From: Aromatoleum diolicum | GTDB lineage: Bacteria > Pseudomonadota > Gammaproteobacteria > Burkholderiales > Rhodocyclaceae | Assembly: GCF_012910955.1 (NCBI RefSeq) | Contig: NZ_WTVQ01000036.1 | Coordinates: 1 to 48,681 of the forward strand | Direction: 5' to 3' | Length of the DNA stretch: 48,681 nt | Shown here: positions 7,220 through 16,073 of the stretch, in pieces | Numbering within the stretch: the stretch's first letter is position 1 | How the letters are laid out: every line of letters begins with the position of its first letter | Made by a program: the position numbers and the translations under genes | Notes under the pieces: generated by a model | What the model was told of the DNA's origin: nothing | The model's database searches: none | The model's input: only the letters and a program-made list of their open reading frames with translations

Positions 7220-8698
7220 ATGACTTTCGATAGCGACGTTTTCATCAGCTATGCGCACTTGGACAACCAGGCGCTGACGGCCGGGTCGCAGGGCTGGGTG
7301 TCGGAGTTCCACGAGGCGCTTAGCAAGCGGCTCGGCGAAGTTCTAGGCAAGCCGCCGAAGATCTGGCGCGACCCGAAGCTGCAAGGCAACGACGTCTTCG
7401 CCGACGAGTTGCTGGAGCGCTTCGAACATGCCGCGGTCCTGGTGTCGGTGATCACGCCACGCTATGTCGAGTCCGACTGGTGCCGTCGCGAACTGACCGG
7501 CTTCTGGCAGGCCACCGAGCACACCGGCGGCCCGGTGGTCGGCAGCAAGGCGCGTGTGTTCAAGGTGGTGAAGACGCCCGTCGAGCAAACACGCATGCCG
7601 CCACCGCTGCAGCCGCTGCTCGGCTACGAGTTCTACCGCCTGCAACCGGGCAGCGGACGCCCCCTGGAATTCAACAAGGTCTATGGTCCTGACGCCGAGC
7701 GCGACTTCTGGGTTCGGCTGAACGACCTCGCCTACGACCTTGCCGACCTGCTGACGCGGCTCGAACATCCCGAGGCCGCCCCGGCGGCGGACAAGCCGAT
7801 GGTCTATCTCGCGACCACCACGTCGGACTTGCAGCCGCAGCGCGACGCACTTCGTCGCGAGCTGCTGCGCCACGGTTACGGCGTGCTGCCGGATCAGGAG
7901 CTGCCGCTGCTGGCAGCAGCGTTCGAGCAAAGCATCGCCGCACAGCTGGAGCGCTGCCGCGTCGCGATCCACCTCGTCGGCGCGGTCTACGGCGTGGTGC
8001 CCGAAGCTGCGGTCGAGTCGGAGCCCGCACTGCAGACCCAATTGAGTGCAGCCCGTGCGCGCGCCGGTGGCCTGCGGCGGCTGGTATGGATCGCCCCCGG
8101 CAGCGCGAGCGACGATCCACGTCAGCGCGCCTTCCTCGACGCGCTGCGCGACGACCCGGCGCCCGGACCGGGTTCGGACCTGCTCGAAACCCCGTTCGAG
8201 GAGCTCAAGAGCGTCGCGTTCGCCTGCCTGCAAGCAGCGGAACAATCCCCGCCTGCCGCGGCAGCTCCCGTGCCGGGAGCGCCCGCGCGCATCTACCTCG
8301 TGTGCGACGTGCGCGACCTCGACGCCGTCGAACCACTCCAGCAACATCTTTTTGCACTTGGCTTCGAACCAACGCTGCCGGCCTTTGAGGGAGACGAAAC
8401 ACTGTTGCGCGAGGACCACGAGGCCCAGCTGCGCGATTGCAACGCCTTGCTGATCTACTACGGCGCCGGCGGCGAGCTGTGGCTACGGCAAAAGCTCGGC
8501 GAGTTGCGACGCATCGCGACGCTCGGGCGTGCGGCGCCGCTGCGGGCGGCCGCGATTGTCGTCGCCCCGCCGGCGACCCCGGCCAAGGAACGCCTGCTGA
8601 CGCACGACGCAATGATGATCGCGATGCCGAACGGCTTCGCCCCCGCCGCGCTCGATCCCTTCACCCAACTCGCACGTGGCGCGGCGGTGGCCGCATGA
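7220..8698 (+). CDS. TIR - DUF4062 - TIR-like protein, partner of the STAND NTPase
   Basis: A 492-residue soluble protein starting at the ATG before TFDSDVFISYAH; frame upstream of this lacks any domain. Residues 1-180 are a TIR domain: the FISYAHLD strand, an IWRDPKL loop and SDWCRREL. In that last motif Glu91 occupies the position of the catalytic Glu of NAD-cleaving TIR domains. Residues 193-340 match DUF4062 (PMVYLATTTSDLQPQRD start). Residues 355-475 form a third Rossmann/TIR-like domain (ARIYLVCDVRDLD) without an obvious catalytic Glu. The gene overlaps the next by ATGA. TIR plus STAND pairing is the logic of NLR-type immune and defence systems. Here I infer that the TIR domain is the effector and the downstream protein the sensor. 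Confidence 0.8.
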   Translation: MTFDSDVFISYAHLDNQALTAGSQGWVSEFHEALSKRLGEVLGKPPKIWRDPKLQGNDVFADELLERFEHAAVLVSVITPRYVESDWCRRELTGFWQATEHTGGPVVGSKARVFKVVKTPVEQTRMPPPLQPLLGYEFYRLQPGSGRPLEFNKVYGPDAERDFWVRLNDLAYDLADLLTRLEHPEAAPAADKPMVYLATTTSDLQPQRDALRRELLRHGYGVLPDQELPLLAAAFEQSIAAQLERCRVAIHLVGAVYGVVPEAAVESEPALQTQLSAARARAGGLRRLVWIAPGSASDDPRQRAFLDALRDDPAPGPGSDLLETPFEELKSVAFACLQAAEQSPPAAAAPVPGAPARIYLVCDVRDLDAVEPLQQHLFALGFEPTLPAFEGDETLLREDHEAQLRDCNALLIYYGAGGELWLRQKLGELRRIATLGRAAPLRAAAIVVAPPATPAKERLLTHDAMMIAMPNGFAPAALDPFTQLARGAAVAA

Positions 8699-11553
8699 GC
8701 GCCGCGCTGCGCCTCAACCCCTACCCCGGACTGCGCGCCTTCGAGCCCGACGAGACCGCCCTGTTCTTCGGCCGCGAGCGCGAGACCGACGAATTGCGCC
8801 GGCGCCTGCGCACCGCGCGCTTCCTGGCGGTGATCGGCAGCTCGGGTAGCGGCAAGTCGTCTCTGGTGCGCTCGGGGCTGATTCCGTCGCTGCACGCCGG
8901 CTTCATGGCCGGCGCCGGTAGCAGCTGGCGCATCGCCATCGCCCGCCCCGGCGAGGATCCGATCGGGCGACTGGCGGAAGCACTGGACCGCCCCGAGGTG
9001 CTCGGACCCGTGACCACGCACGCCGACACGCGGCGCACCCTGCTCGAGGTGACGCTGCGCGACAGCAGCCTCGGCTTGGCCGAAGCGGTGCGCCAGGCCG
9101 GCTTGCCGGCGGGCGAGAATCTGCTCGTGGTCATCGACCAGTTCGAGGAGCTGTTCCGCTTCCGCAGTAGCTGGCCGCTGCAGGCCGGCGACGAGGCGGC
9201 CGCCTACGTCAAGCTGCTGCTCGCTGCCGCGCACAACCCGGCCGCGCCGATCTACGTCGTGCTGACGATGCGCTCCGAGTTCATCGGCGACTGCATCGCC
9301 TTCGAAGGTCTGCCCGAGGCGATCAACGCCGGCCAATACCTGATCCCGCGCATGTCGCGCGATGCGCTGCGCGCCGCGATCACGGGGCCGGCGGCGGTGA
9401 GCGGCGTAACGGTCGCACCGCGCCTTCTGGCGCGACTGCTGAACGAGGTCGGTACCAACCTCGACCGCCTGCCGGTGCTGCAGCACGCGCTGATGCGCAC
9501 CTGGGACGCGTGGGCGCGCGACCACGCCGATGGCGAAGCACTGGACCTGCGCCACTACGAGGCGATCGGCACGATGGCCGCGGCGCTGTCGCGCCACGCC
9601 GACGAAGCCTATGCGGAGCTCGACGGCGCTCGCGAGCGCGCGATCGCCGAGCGCCTGTTCAAGACGCTGACCGAAACCACTCCGGACGGCCGCGGCGTGC
9701 GCAGGCCGACCGCGGTCGCGCAGCTGATGGAAGTCTGCGGCGCGGGTCTGGAAGAGATCGAGCGCGTCGTCGACCGCCTCCGCGCCCCGGGACGCGCCTT
9801 CCTGCAACCCGCTGCAGGTATACGGCTGACGCCGCAGACCGTCGTCGACATCTCGCACGAGAGCCTGATGCGCTTATGGACGCGCCTTGTCGGCTGGGTG
9901 CGCGACGAGGCGCGCGCGATCGACATCTATCGGCGGCTCGCACGCAGCGCCGCCCAGCACGCCGCCGGCGAGGCCAGCCTGTGGCGACCGCCGGAACTGT
10001 CGCTCGGGCTGCGCTGGGCACGCGAGACTCGCCCAAGCGCCGCGTGGGCCGGCGTGGAGCACTCCGAATTCGATCGTGCGATGCGTTTTCTGCAGCGCAG
10101 TCGGCGGGTGCACCGCCTGAAGCTCGGGCTTGCGGTCGCCGCGGTCGCACTTGTCGTGCTGCTCGCGATCGGCTGGTTTGCCGCCGAAGCGGAGCGTCAA
10201 CGACGTCAGAAAGTCGCACTGCAGGCGCAATTGGATGTCCTGGTCGCAGCGAAGTCGCAGGCCGAAGCGAGCCGGCACGCGCAGACTGCCCAGGTTCAGG
10301 CGTTGCGGGAGCGCAACGCGACACTGAAGTCAGGGGTCGCAAGTCTGCAACAGACAAGACGCGGACTCGAGACCGACGTCGCGACGCTGCGTGAGGACAA
10401 TCGCAGGCTGGAGTCGGAAATCGTACGGATCGAGCTCGAGCGCGACGCGCTGCGCAAACGCAGCCAGGAGCTCGAGCAGGAGTTCGCGTCCCTCATCACC
10501 ACGGAAAGCGCTCTTCAGGCGCGCACGCGCGCGCTGCAGCAGGTGTTGCCATTGCTTCAGACGCAGACCGCGACGCTGCGCGCGCAGTTGGACGCCTTGC
10601 ACGCGCGCAGCACCGCGCTAAGGCAGCGGCTGAGCGAAACCGAACCGTGCGAACACGTCCTTAGCGCAACGATGGCGGCCCCGAGCCGCAGCGTGGGAAC
10701 CGCGCAGGACATGCTGATCGGTGCGGCTCCGCCGCCGCCGAAACCGCCGCTGCCGCCCGACCCCGCCAGCCCGGACACGCTGCGTCGCCAGATCGACGAA
10801 CTCACGCGTGAGCTCGCTGCGCTGGTCGAGGAAAAGGCGAAGCTGCAGGACGAGGCCGGCTGGCTGGAGCGCGAAAACGTCCTGCTCGACAGCCAGCAGG
10901 ACGCGCTGCGGCAGGAGATCGCGAGGCTGCAGGCGGAGTTCGGCGCACTCACGCGCCGGCACGAGGCGCTGCAAGCGGCTGCCGAACGCGCCGAAGCGGA
11001 GCGCACGACGTTCGCAGATCGGGTCCAGGCAGGCGAACAACGCAATAACGCGAAGCACGCCGCGGTCGAGGCGGCGCGCGTAGCACACGCGGAACTCGAA
11101 CGCGGTGCGGTGGCGGAGGCCTCGGCGATCGGCAGTGCGAACTCGATGGCGCAGGGACTGCGCGCCGACAACGAGCGCCTCGCGGCCACGCTCGCGCCGC
11201 ACGTCGAACGCCTGCTCGAAGCGAGCCGCAACCCGACACAGCCCGTGGATCTGGCAGCGATGCTCGCGGTGAAGGCCTGGCACTGGGCGCCTTACGACGC
11301 CGACGACCCCGCGCGACCGGCGGTCTACAACACCCTGTGGCAGGTACTGAACCGGCTAGATGGCGAAGCCGCGCGCCGCCTGATCGACCCCGGCGCCGCC
11401 GCGGCCGGCAAGCTCGCGACGACGCGCGCCGAAGTGCTGGCACAGGCGCTGTGCGAGCGCGCCGCCCGGCCGTTGACCGAAGCCGAATGGCGCCGTTTCA
11501 TGCCTGCGGGGGCCTGCTTCAGGCCCGAAGCCGCGCAGCCCTGCACGCGCTGA
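8695..11553 (+). CDS. STAND NTPase (nSTAND1-like) with transmembrane helix and split coiled coil, no WD40
   Basis: 952 residues; the start overlaps the TIR gene stop by ATGA. It opens with the nSTAND1 hallmark NPYPGLRAFEPDE and FFGRERE (residues 8-29). Walker A GSSGSGKSS is at 48-56, Walker B LLVVIDQFEEL at 143-153, and a winged-helix-like region ends in VDISHESLMRLW at 384-395. One transmembrane helix spans about 476-496. Residues 500-650 and 692-835 are long heptad coiled coils separated by a proline hinge (PPPPKPPLPPDP, near 679-690). The last 110 residues resemble the blocks that normally flank WD40 arrays in such proteins (DLAAMLAVKAW, then LCERAARPLTEAEWRRFMP), but the propeller between them is missing. 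The ATPase would face the cytoplasm; which side the coil faces depends on orientation. Confidence 0.85.
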   Translation: MSAALRLNPYPGLRAFEPDETALFFGRERETDELRRRLRTARFLAVIGSSGSGKSSLVRSGLIPSLHAGFMAGAGSSWRIAIARPGEDPIGRLAEALDRPEVLGPVTTHADTRRTLLEVTLRDSSLGLAEAVRQAGLPAGENLLVVIDQFEELFRFRSSWPLQAGDEAAAYVKLLLAAAHNPAAPIYVVLTMRSEFIGDCIAFEGLPEAINAGQYLIPRMSRDALRAAITGPAAVSGVTVAPRLLARLLNEVGTNLDRLPVLQHALMRTWDAWARDHADGEALDLRHYEAIGTMAAALSRHADEAYAELDGARERAIAERLFKTLTETTPDGRGVRRPTAVAQLMEVCGAGLEEIERVVDRLRAPGRAFLQPAAGIRLTPQTVVDISHESLMRLWTRLVGWVRDEARAIDIYRRLARSAAQHAAGEASLWRPPELSLGLRWARETRPSAAWAGVEHSEFDRAMRFLQRSRRVHRLKLGLAVAAVALVVLLAIGWFAAEAERQRRQKVALQAQLDVLVAAKSQAEASRHAQTAQVQALRERNATLKSGVASLQQTRRGLETDVATLREDNRRLESEIVRIELERDALRKRSQELEQEFASLITTESALQARTRALQQVLPLLQTQTATLRAQLDALHARSTALRQRLSETEPCEHVLSATMAAPSRSVGTAQDMLIGAAPPPPKPPLPPDPASPDTLRRQIDELTRELAALVEEKAKLQDEAGWLERENVLLDSQQDALRQEIARLQAEFGALTRRHEALQAAAERAEAERTTFADRVQAGEQRNNAKHAAVEAARVAHAELERGAVAEASAIGSANSMAQGLRADNERLAATLAPHVERLLEASRNPTQPVDLAAMLAVKAWHWAPYDADDPARPAVYNTLWQVLNRLDGEAARRLIDPGAAAAGKLATTRAEVLAQALCERAARPLTEAEWRRFMPAGACFRPEAAQPCTR

Positions 11554-11575
11554 CACACCGGGCGCCCGGACACGC

Positions 11576-12058
11576 TTATTGCCTGATGTCGGCCCACTCG
11601 GCTCCGGTCAGACCTTGAAGTTGCTGCGGTCTGAGGGGAAACACCGAAAATGGCGTCCCCGCTGCGGCCCAGACGGTTTCGAAGCGTTGAAGATCCTTAT
11701 CGAGCAACACCTTCACGGGCTGCGAATGCCCGATCGGCGCGACACCGCCAATCGCATAACCAGTGGCTGCACGCACGAAATCCGCGTCTGCGCGGACGAG
11801 TGGTTCTTCCACCTTCTCGGCGACCTTGGTTTCGCTGACCCGATTGTCTCCGCTTGCAACCACGATGATCGCCCGGCCGCTATTCCTGCCACGAAAAACG
11901 ATCGATTTGGCAATCTCGGCAACCGCACAGCCAATTGCTGCAGCTGCCTCGGCACTGGTCCGCGTGGGTTGTTCGAACTCGACGACTTGGGTATCGATAC
12001 CGGCGTCGATCAGGAGCTGCAAGGTGCGCAGGGCCGTGGGGTGCTGGGCGGGCTTCAT
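11576..12058 (-). CDS. YbaK/EbsC-family aminoacyl-tRNA deacylase
   Basis: 160 residues from the ATG at 12058; an in-frame TTG six codons upstream is a weaker start. The fold is that of ProX/YbaK trans-editing domains, which hydrolyse mischarged aminoacyl-tRNA such as Cys-tRNA(Pro). Visible hallmarks are AEIAKSIVFRG with the conserved Lys near residue 52 and AIIVVASGDNRV. Also seen are the GYAIGGVAPIGH loop near residue 105, whose Gly-Gly-Val-Pro-Pro-like motif is the substrate site, and a C-terminal PF-VFPLRP strand. The gene ends 22 bases from the convergent STAND gene. Substrate specificity cannot be read. Confidence 0.85.
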   Translation of the reverse strand: MKPAQHPTALRTLQLLIDAGIDTQVVEFEQPTRTSAEAAAAIGCAVAEIAKSIVFRGRNSGRAIIVVASGDNRVSETKVAEKVEEPLVRADADFVRAATGYAIGGVAPIGHSQPVKVLLDKDLQRFETVWAAAGTPFSVFPLRPQQLQGLTGAEWADIRQ

Positions 12059-12283
12059 GGGAACAGGGGAAGGCAAAAGCTGCGATGGTAGCGCGTGAGT
12101 CGGGTAGCGGCCACACCATCAAAGTTGCATCGGCTATGGCCTCCCAGGCCCCCCTGGCGCGTCGAGGTGGCTGGCCGCCCCCGGAGGGCCCGCTTCCTGC
12201 ACGTTTGTAACTGGTGTCCATGCCAGCGCCAAGCGGTGCCAAGTGGCGCGGGACGTCACAGATTGGCAACCAAAGCGCACAAA

Positions 12284-12312
12284 GCAAAAGGCCAACCCCG
12301 AAGGATTGGCCC
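12284..12312 (-). terminator. Rho-independent terminator for tRNA-Thr
   Basis: On the minus strand the sequence forms a nine-base stem (GGCCAATCC with GGGTTGGCC, one G-T pair) with a short loop, followed by TTTTGCTTT. It lies 16 bases past the tRNA 3' end. Confidence 0.7.
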
Positions 12313-12327
12313 AAGTGCTTGAATCTA

Positions 12328-12403
<76 letters not shown>

Positions 12404-12644
12404 TAAGGGGGCGGAATATACCGCAGGGTTGGGCGGGCTTCAAGTCCCTGCTGCACGCGGGCAGCGAATTTTCCCGATTCCGGCGGTGACAGACCAGTAC
12501 GTGAAGCGGCGGCGAACGCGCGAGCACCTCCGCCGTTAAACATTTCACGGCCGCCACAACTATGACGAAGGTTATACTCCGCCGAGCCACACCAGAAGCT
12601 TGATGGCGCACTTAATCCGTTCCTGATCTATCCAAGAGCCATCA

Positions 12645-14258
12645 ATGAAAGACAACTCAAAACTCGGTACCGGCTTGATGTTTCCAGTGTGGTTCAGCCT
12701 TGCACTCGGCATTACGGCCGCGCTGGTTCTGCGCTTTGTTCCCGACGCGGGCGCCTACGCCTGGCTGATCGTGATCGCCATGGGCCTCGCTCTTGCGGCA
12801 ATCCAGTTCATGGCCCGCACGGGCGCGCTGCGTCGGCTCGGTGGTGACATGCCCGAGGTGGATCGATTGTTGACTGGATTGTCCGAGGGGCAACTGCTCA
12901 GCACGCCGACCGATGCCCCGGCCGGCAGCCTGTCCGCATCGGTACGCGCCGTCCAGCTGTCGCTGCGCGGCGTGATCGACGGGGTCGCCGGCGATGCGGC
13001 GGAGATGACGGCAGGTGTGCGACGGATTTCCGCCCAGACGACGGAAATGGCACTGACGCTGCAATTGCAGGCGAGCACCAATCGCGAAGTCGAGACCGCG
13101 ATCCGCGAGATCGATCGCAACATCGACCTGGTGTCGGGACTGGCATCGGAAACCGAGGCGGACTCGCGCGAGGTCGCCGAATTGTCGCTAAGTGGCGAAC
13201 GGTTGGTAGCGGGCGCGTCGGAGAAGATGGCGCGCATCGTCGAGTCGGTCAATTGCTCGGCGGCGCAGATCGGTTCGCTGGTCGAAAGTACCAAGGAGAT
13301 CGGCAGCATCGCCAATATCATCAAGGAGATCGCCGACCAGACCAATCTTCTTGCGCTGAATGCGGCGATCGAAGCGGCGCGGGCGGGCGAGCAGGGGCGC
13401 GGGTTTGCGGTGGTCGCCGACGAGGTGCGCAAGTTGGCCGAACGTACGGCCGGCGCAACCGCGGAGATCTCCAAGATGATCGCCACCATTCAGACCGACA
13501 CGAAAGCGGCGGTGGCGCAGATGGAGTCTGTTTCGCCGGAGCTTGAAAGCGGTGTCGACGAGGCGAGAGACGCAGCGCAGATGCTGCGGCAGATCAAGGA
13601 GCAAGCGCACGGCACGCTGACGAAGATTTCCGAACTGGCCGAGGCGACCGCCAAGGAAAGTGCGCAAGCCAAGGAAATCGTCGCCGGAGTCGAGAACATG
13701 ATCGCGGCGGCAGAGAAAACCGAAACCATCATCCGCGAGACCTCCGCGACGTCGGAAAGCCTCGAGAATAGTTCCGCCAGCCTGCTGCGCCGGCTCGACT
13801 TCTTCACCCACCTCGGAAATCCGTCGAGCGAGCGCACAAAGCCGGGCCGGACCACCATTTCGCCCGTGATGACGTGGAACGGGGCGCTGGCGACCGGTTA
13901 TCCCGAGATCGACGAACAGCACCGCAAGCTCATCGACATCGCAAACCGCCTCAACGAAGCGATGCAGCGCGGCGAAGCACGTGCCGGAATTGGTGCGGTG
14001 CTGGAGGAACTCATCCGGTACACGACATTCCACTTCGAGTTCGAAGAGAATCTGATGAAAAAGGCCGGCTACCCGGACCTGTTCAAGCATCAACAGGAAC
14101 ACAAGAAGCTGGTCAATGACGTGCTGGCCCGCAAGGCGCGCTTCGACAGTGGCGCCGCGCTGTCGTCAGAGTTGCTGAGTTTTCTGCGCGACTGGCTGGT
14201 CAATCACATCATGAAGACCGACAAGGCACTGGCGCGCGGACTCAAGCAGGCAGCCTGA
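12645..14258 (+). CDS. Chemoreceptor (MCP) fused to a C-terminal bacteriohemerythrin domain
   Basis: 537 residues. Two membrane helices (about 11-30 and 37-57) are joined by a loop of only a few residues, so there is no periplasmic ligand-binding domain. A cytoplasmic methyl-accepting region follows, with the signalling hairpin around residues 228-268 ([20 protein letters not shown] and [18 protein letters not shown]). The C-terminal 130 residues are a hemerythrin domain: [35 protein letters not shown] and NHIMKTD provide the His, Glu and Asp ligands of a di-iron O2 site. The receptor therefore probably senses oxygen or redox state in the cytoplasm and signals to CheA/CheW encoded elsewhere. 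It is transcribed alone, divergent from the tRNA. Confidence 0.92.
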   Translation: MKDNSKLGTGLMFPVWFSLALGITAALVLRFVPDAGAYAWLIVIAMGLALAAIQFMARTGALRRLGGDMPEVDRLLTGLSEGQLLSTPTDAPAGSLSASVRAVQLSLRGVIDGVAGDAAEMTAGVRRISAQTTEMALTLQLQASTNREVETAIREIDRNIDLVSGLASETEADSREVAELSLSGERLVAGASEKMARIVESVNCSAAQIGSLVESTKEIGSIANIIKEIADQTNLLALNAAIEAARAGEQGRGFAVVADEVRKLAERTAGATAEISKMIATIQTDTKAAVAQMESVSPELESGVDEARDAAQMLRQIKEQAHGTLTKISELAEATAKESAQAKEIVAGVENMIAAAEKTETIIRETSATSESLENSSASLLRRLDFFTHLGNPSSERTKPGRTTISPVMTWNGALATGYPEIDEQHRKLIDIANRLNEAMQRGEARAGIGAVLEELIRYTTFHFEFEENLMKKAGYPDLFKHQQEHKKLVNDVLARKARFDSGAALSSELLSFLRDWLVNHIMKTDKALARGLKQAA

Positions 14259-14288
14259 TCCGGACAAGGCCCCGACACTGCCAGCCGC

Positions 14289-15194
14289 TCAGGCGGGCGG
14301 CGTGGCCCAGTAGTCGGGACGGCCGTAATGATTCTTCAGGTGGTCGATGAGCAGCCGAACACGTAGCGCGAGGCGCTTACGCTGCGGAAATACCGCATAG
14401 ATACCCATCGTCGGCGCGGCGAACTCGTCGAGTACCGACACCAGGCGCCCGGCGCGCAGATCGGCGTCCACTTCCCAGCGCGAACGCCAGGCGAGACCGT
14501 CACCGGCCAGCGCCCATTCGTGTAGCACCGCGCCGTCGTTGCACTCCAGACGGCCGCTGACCTTGACGCTGATCGATTCGCCCTTTTCATTGCAGAACAG
14601 CCAGCCACGCTGCTGCCCCAGCGACAGGCAATTATGCGCGGCGAGATCCTGCGGCACCGCAGGCGAACCATGGCGGGCCAGATAGGCGGGACTGGCGACA
14701 ACGACGCGGCGATTGTCGGCCAGACGGATCGACACGAGGCTGGAATCGGGCAGTTCGCCGATGCGGATCGCGCAGTCGATGCTCTCATTGACCAGATCCA
14801 CGACCCGGTCGGTCAGGTCGAGGGTGCAGGACACCTCCGAATTCATCTCCAGGAAGTCGCGCATCAGCGGCGCGACGTGCAGGCGGCCGAAGCCGGCGGG
14901 CGCGGACACGCGGATGTGGCCGCTCGCCTTGACGCCCCCCAGGCTCACCGACGCCTCCGCGTTCGCGAGGTCGTTGAGGATGCGCTGGCAGTCCTCGAGA
15001 AAGGCCGCGCCCTCGAAGGTCAGCGAGATGCTGCGCGTCGTGCGCGTCAGCAGCTTGACGCCGAGCCGCTGTTCGAGCGCGTCCAGGCGCCGCCCGATAA
15101 CCGCTGGCGTGACGCCTTCGGCGCGGGCCGCAGCCGAGAGACTGCCGCGTATCGCGACGCTGACGAAGCTTTCGACCTGCTTAAAGGCATCCAT
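14289..15194 (-). CDS. LysR-family transcriptional regulator
   Basis: 301 residues with an N-terminal winged helix-turn-helix (FVSVAIRGSLSAAARAEGVT, then RRLDALEQRLGVKLLTRTTR) and a periplasmic-binding-protein-like effector domain from about residue 90. The sequence is of the CrgA/AaeR-like subgroup. It is divergent from the haloacid dehalogenase gene across a 171-base gap, the usual arrangement for a LysR regulator and its target. A palindromic site between the promoter boxes of that target is its likely operator. The inducer is unknown; a short carboxylic acid would fit the neighbours. Confidence 0.9.
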   Translation of the reverse strand: MDAFKQVESFVSVAIRGSLSAAARAEGVTPAVIGRRLDALEQRLGVKLLTRTTRSISLTFEGAAFLEDCQRILNDLANAEASVSLGGVKASGHIRVSAPAGFGRLHVAPLMRDFLEMNSEVSCTLDLTDRVVDLVNESIDCAIRIGELPDSSLVSIRLADNRRVVVASPAYLARHGSPAVPQDLAAHNCLSLGQQRGWLFCNEKGESISVKVSGRLECNDGAVLHEWALAGDGLAWRSRWEVDADLRAGRLVSVLDEFAAPTMGIYAVFPQRKRLALRVRLLIDHLKNHYGRPDYWATPPA

Positions 15195-15218
15195 TATTTA
15201 CTTTTGGTACAAGATCAA

Positions 15219-15248
15219 TTGACTGATTAGGGTATTCAGTCTTATAGA
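15219..15248 (+). promoter_or_regulatory. Promoter of the haloacid dehalogenase operon with overlapping LysR-type operator
   Basis: TTGACT (15219-15224) and TATAGA (15243-15248) are 18 bases apart. Between and overlapping them lies an inverted repeat, ACTGA at 15222-15226 and TCAGT at 15236-15240. LysR proteins often bind interrupted palindromes near the -35 box, so the divergent regulator probably acts here. Confidence 0.6.
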
Positions 15249-15365
15249 AGATATCAATACACTTCATCATCAACGAAGGGTGGAGGAGACGCCGCCCGAT
15301 ATGTAGACGCCCCGTGGCCGGCAGCGATGGCGGTCTCGCAAGGCGCACAAGACCAGGAAACCCGA

Positions 15366-16073
15366 ATGAAACCCTCCGAGCGTATTCGCGCGATCGCCTT
15401 CGATGCCTACGGCACGCTGTTCGACGTCTATTCCGTCGGCGCGCTCGCGGAGCAGTTGTTCCCCGGCAAGGGCGAGGCACTGACTGCACTGTGGCGCCTG
15501 AAGCAGATCGAATACTCCTTCCTGCGCACGCTGTCGGGACGCTACAAGCCGTTTCTCGAGGTCACCGAGGACGGCCTGGTGTATTCGGCGAAGAAACTCG
15601 GCATCGCGATGAACGATGCGCAGCGCCGGCAGCTGATGAATCAGTATGCCTGCCTGTCGCCCTTCCCCGAAAACCTCGGCGCGCTGAAGGCGTTGCGCGC
15701 GCTGGGACTGCCGATGGCGGTGCTGTCGAACGGCACCCCCGGAATGCTCGACGTGGCGATCAAGAGCGCCGGCATGAGCGGGCTGTTCGATCACGTGCTG
15801 TCGGTGGATGCGGTGCACCAGTACAAGACCGCCGATGCCGCCTATCAGCTGGGCCCCGATGCCTTCGGCTGCCCGGCGCGCGAAATCCTGTTCGTCTCGT
15901 CGAACGGCTGGGACGCGGCCGGGGCAACCTGGTTCGGCTACACGACCTTCTGGATCAATCGTGCCCAACTGCCCGTCGAAGAGCTGGGGGTCGCGCCCAC
16001 CGCAATCGGACAGCGCCTGACCGACATCGTCGAATTCGTGCAGTCGCGTTGCGCACCGCCCCCCCGCCAATGA
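15366..16073 (+). CDS. (S)-2-haloacid dehalogenase, HAD type II
   Basis: 235 residues starting at the ATG before KPSERIRAIAFDAYGTLFDV. It carries the full L-2-haloacid dehalogenase pattern: nucleophile Asp in FDAYGTLFD, the LWRLKQIEYSFLRTLSGRY stretch with the active-site Arg region, VLSNGTP, a lysine in HQYKTADAAY, and VSSNGWDAAGA. The enzyme replaces the halogen of short 2-haloacids with a hydroxyl, giving for example glycolate from a haloacetate. Its stop overlaps the TSUP gene start by ATGA, and malate synthase G follows, which would use glyoxylate made from glycolate. The physiological substrate may still be a non-halogenated compound. Confidence 0.85.
   Translation: MKPSERIRAIAFDAYGTLFDVYSVGALAEQLFPGKGEALTALWRLKQIEYSFLRTLSGRYKPFLEVTEDGLVYSAKKLGIAMNDAQRRQLMNQYACLSPFPENLGALKALRALGLPMAVLSNGTPGMLDVAIKSAGMSGLFDHVLSVDAVHQYKTADAAYQLGPDAFGCPAREILFVSSNGWDAAGATWFGYTTFWINRAQLPVEELGVAPTAIGQRLTDIVEFVQSRCAPPPRQ

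Noticed and set aside
8437-8694. Longer N-terminus for the STAND protein
   Set aside because: These codons overlap the TIR gene out of frame, are Arg/Ala-rich without domain content, and the ATGA start at 8695 opens directly into the family signature.
12525-12644. FliA (sigma-28) promoter before the chemoreceptor
   Set aside because: A TAAA is followed by a GCCG-like stretch, but spacing and the -10 do not match the consensus.
15314-16069. A fusion of dehalogenase-region sequence to the TSUP transporter
   Set aside because: The upstream part of that frame is an Arg-rich shadow of the dehalogenase gene; the transporter begins cleanly at the ATG at 16070.
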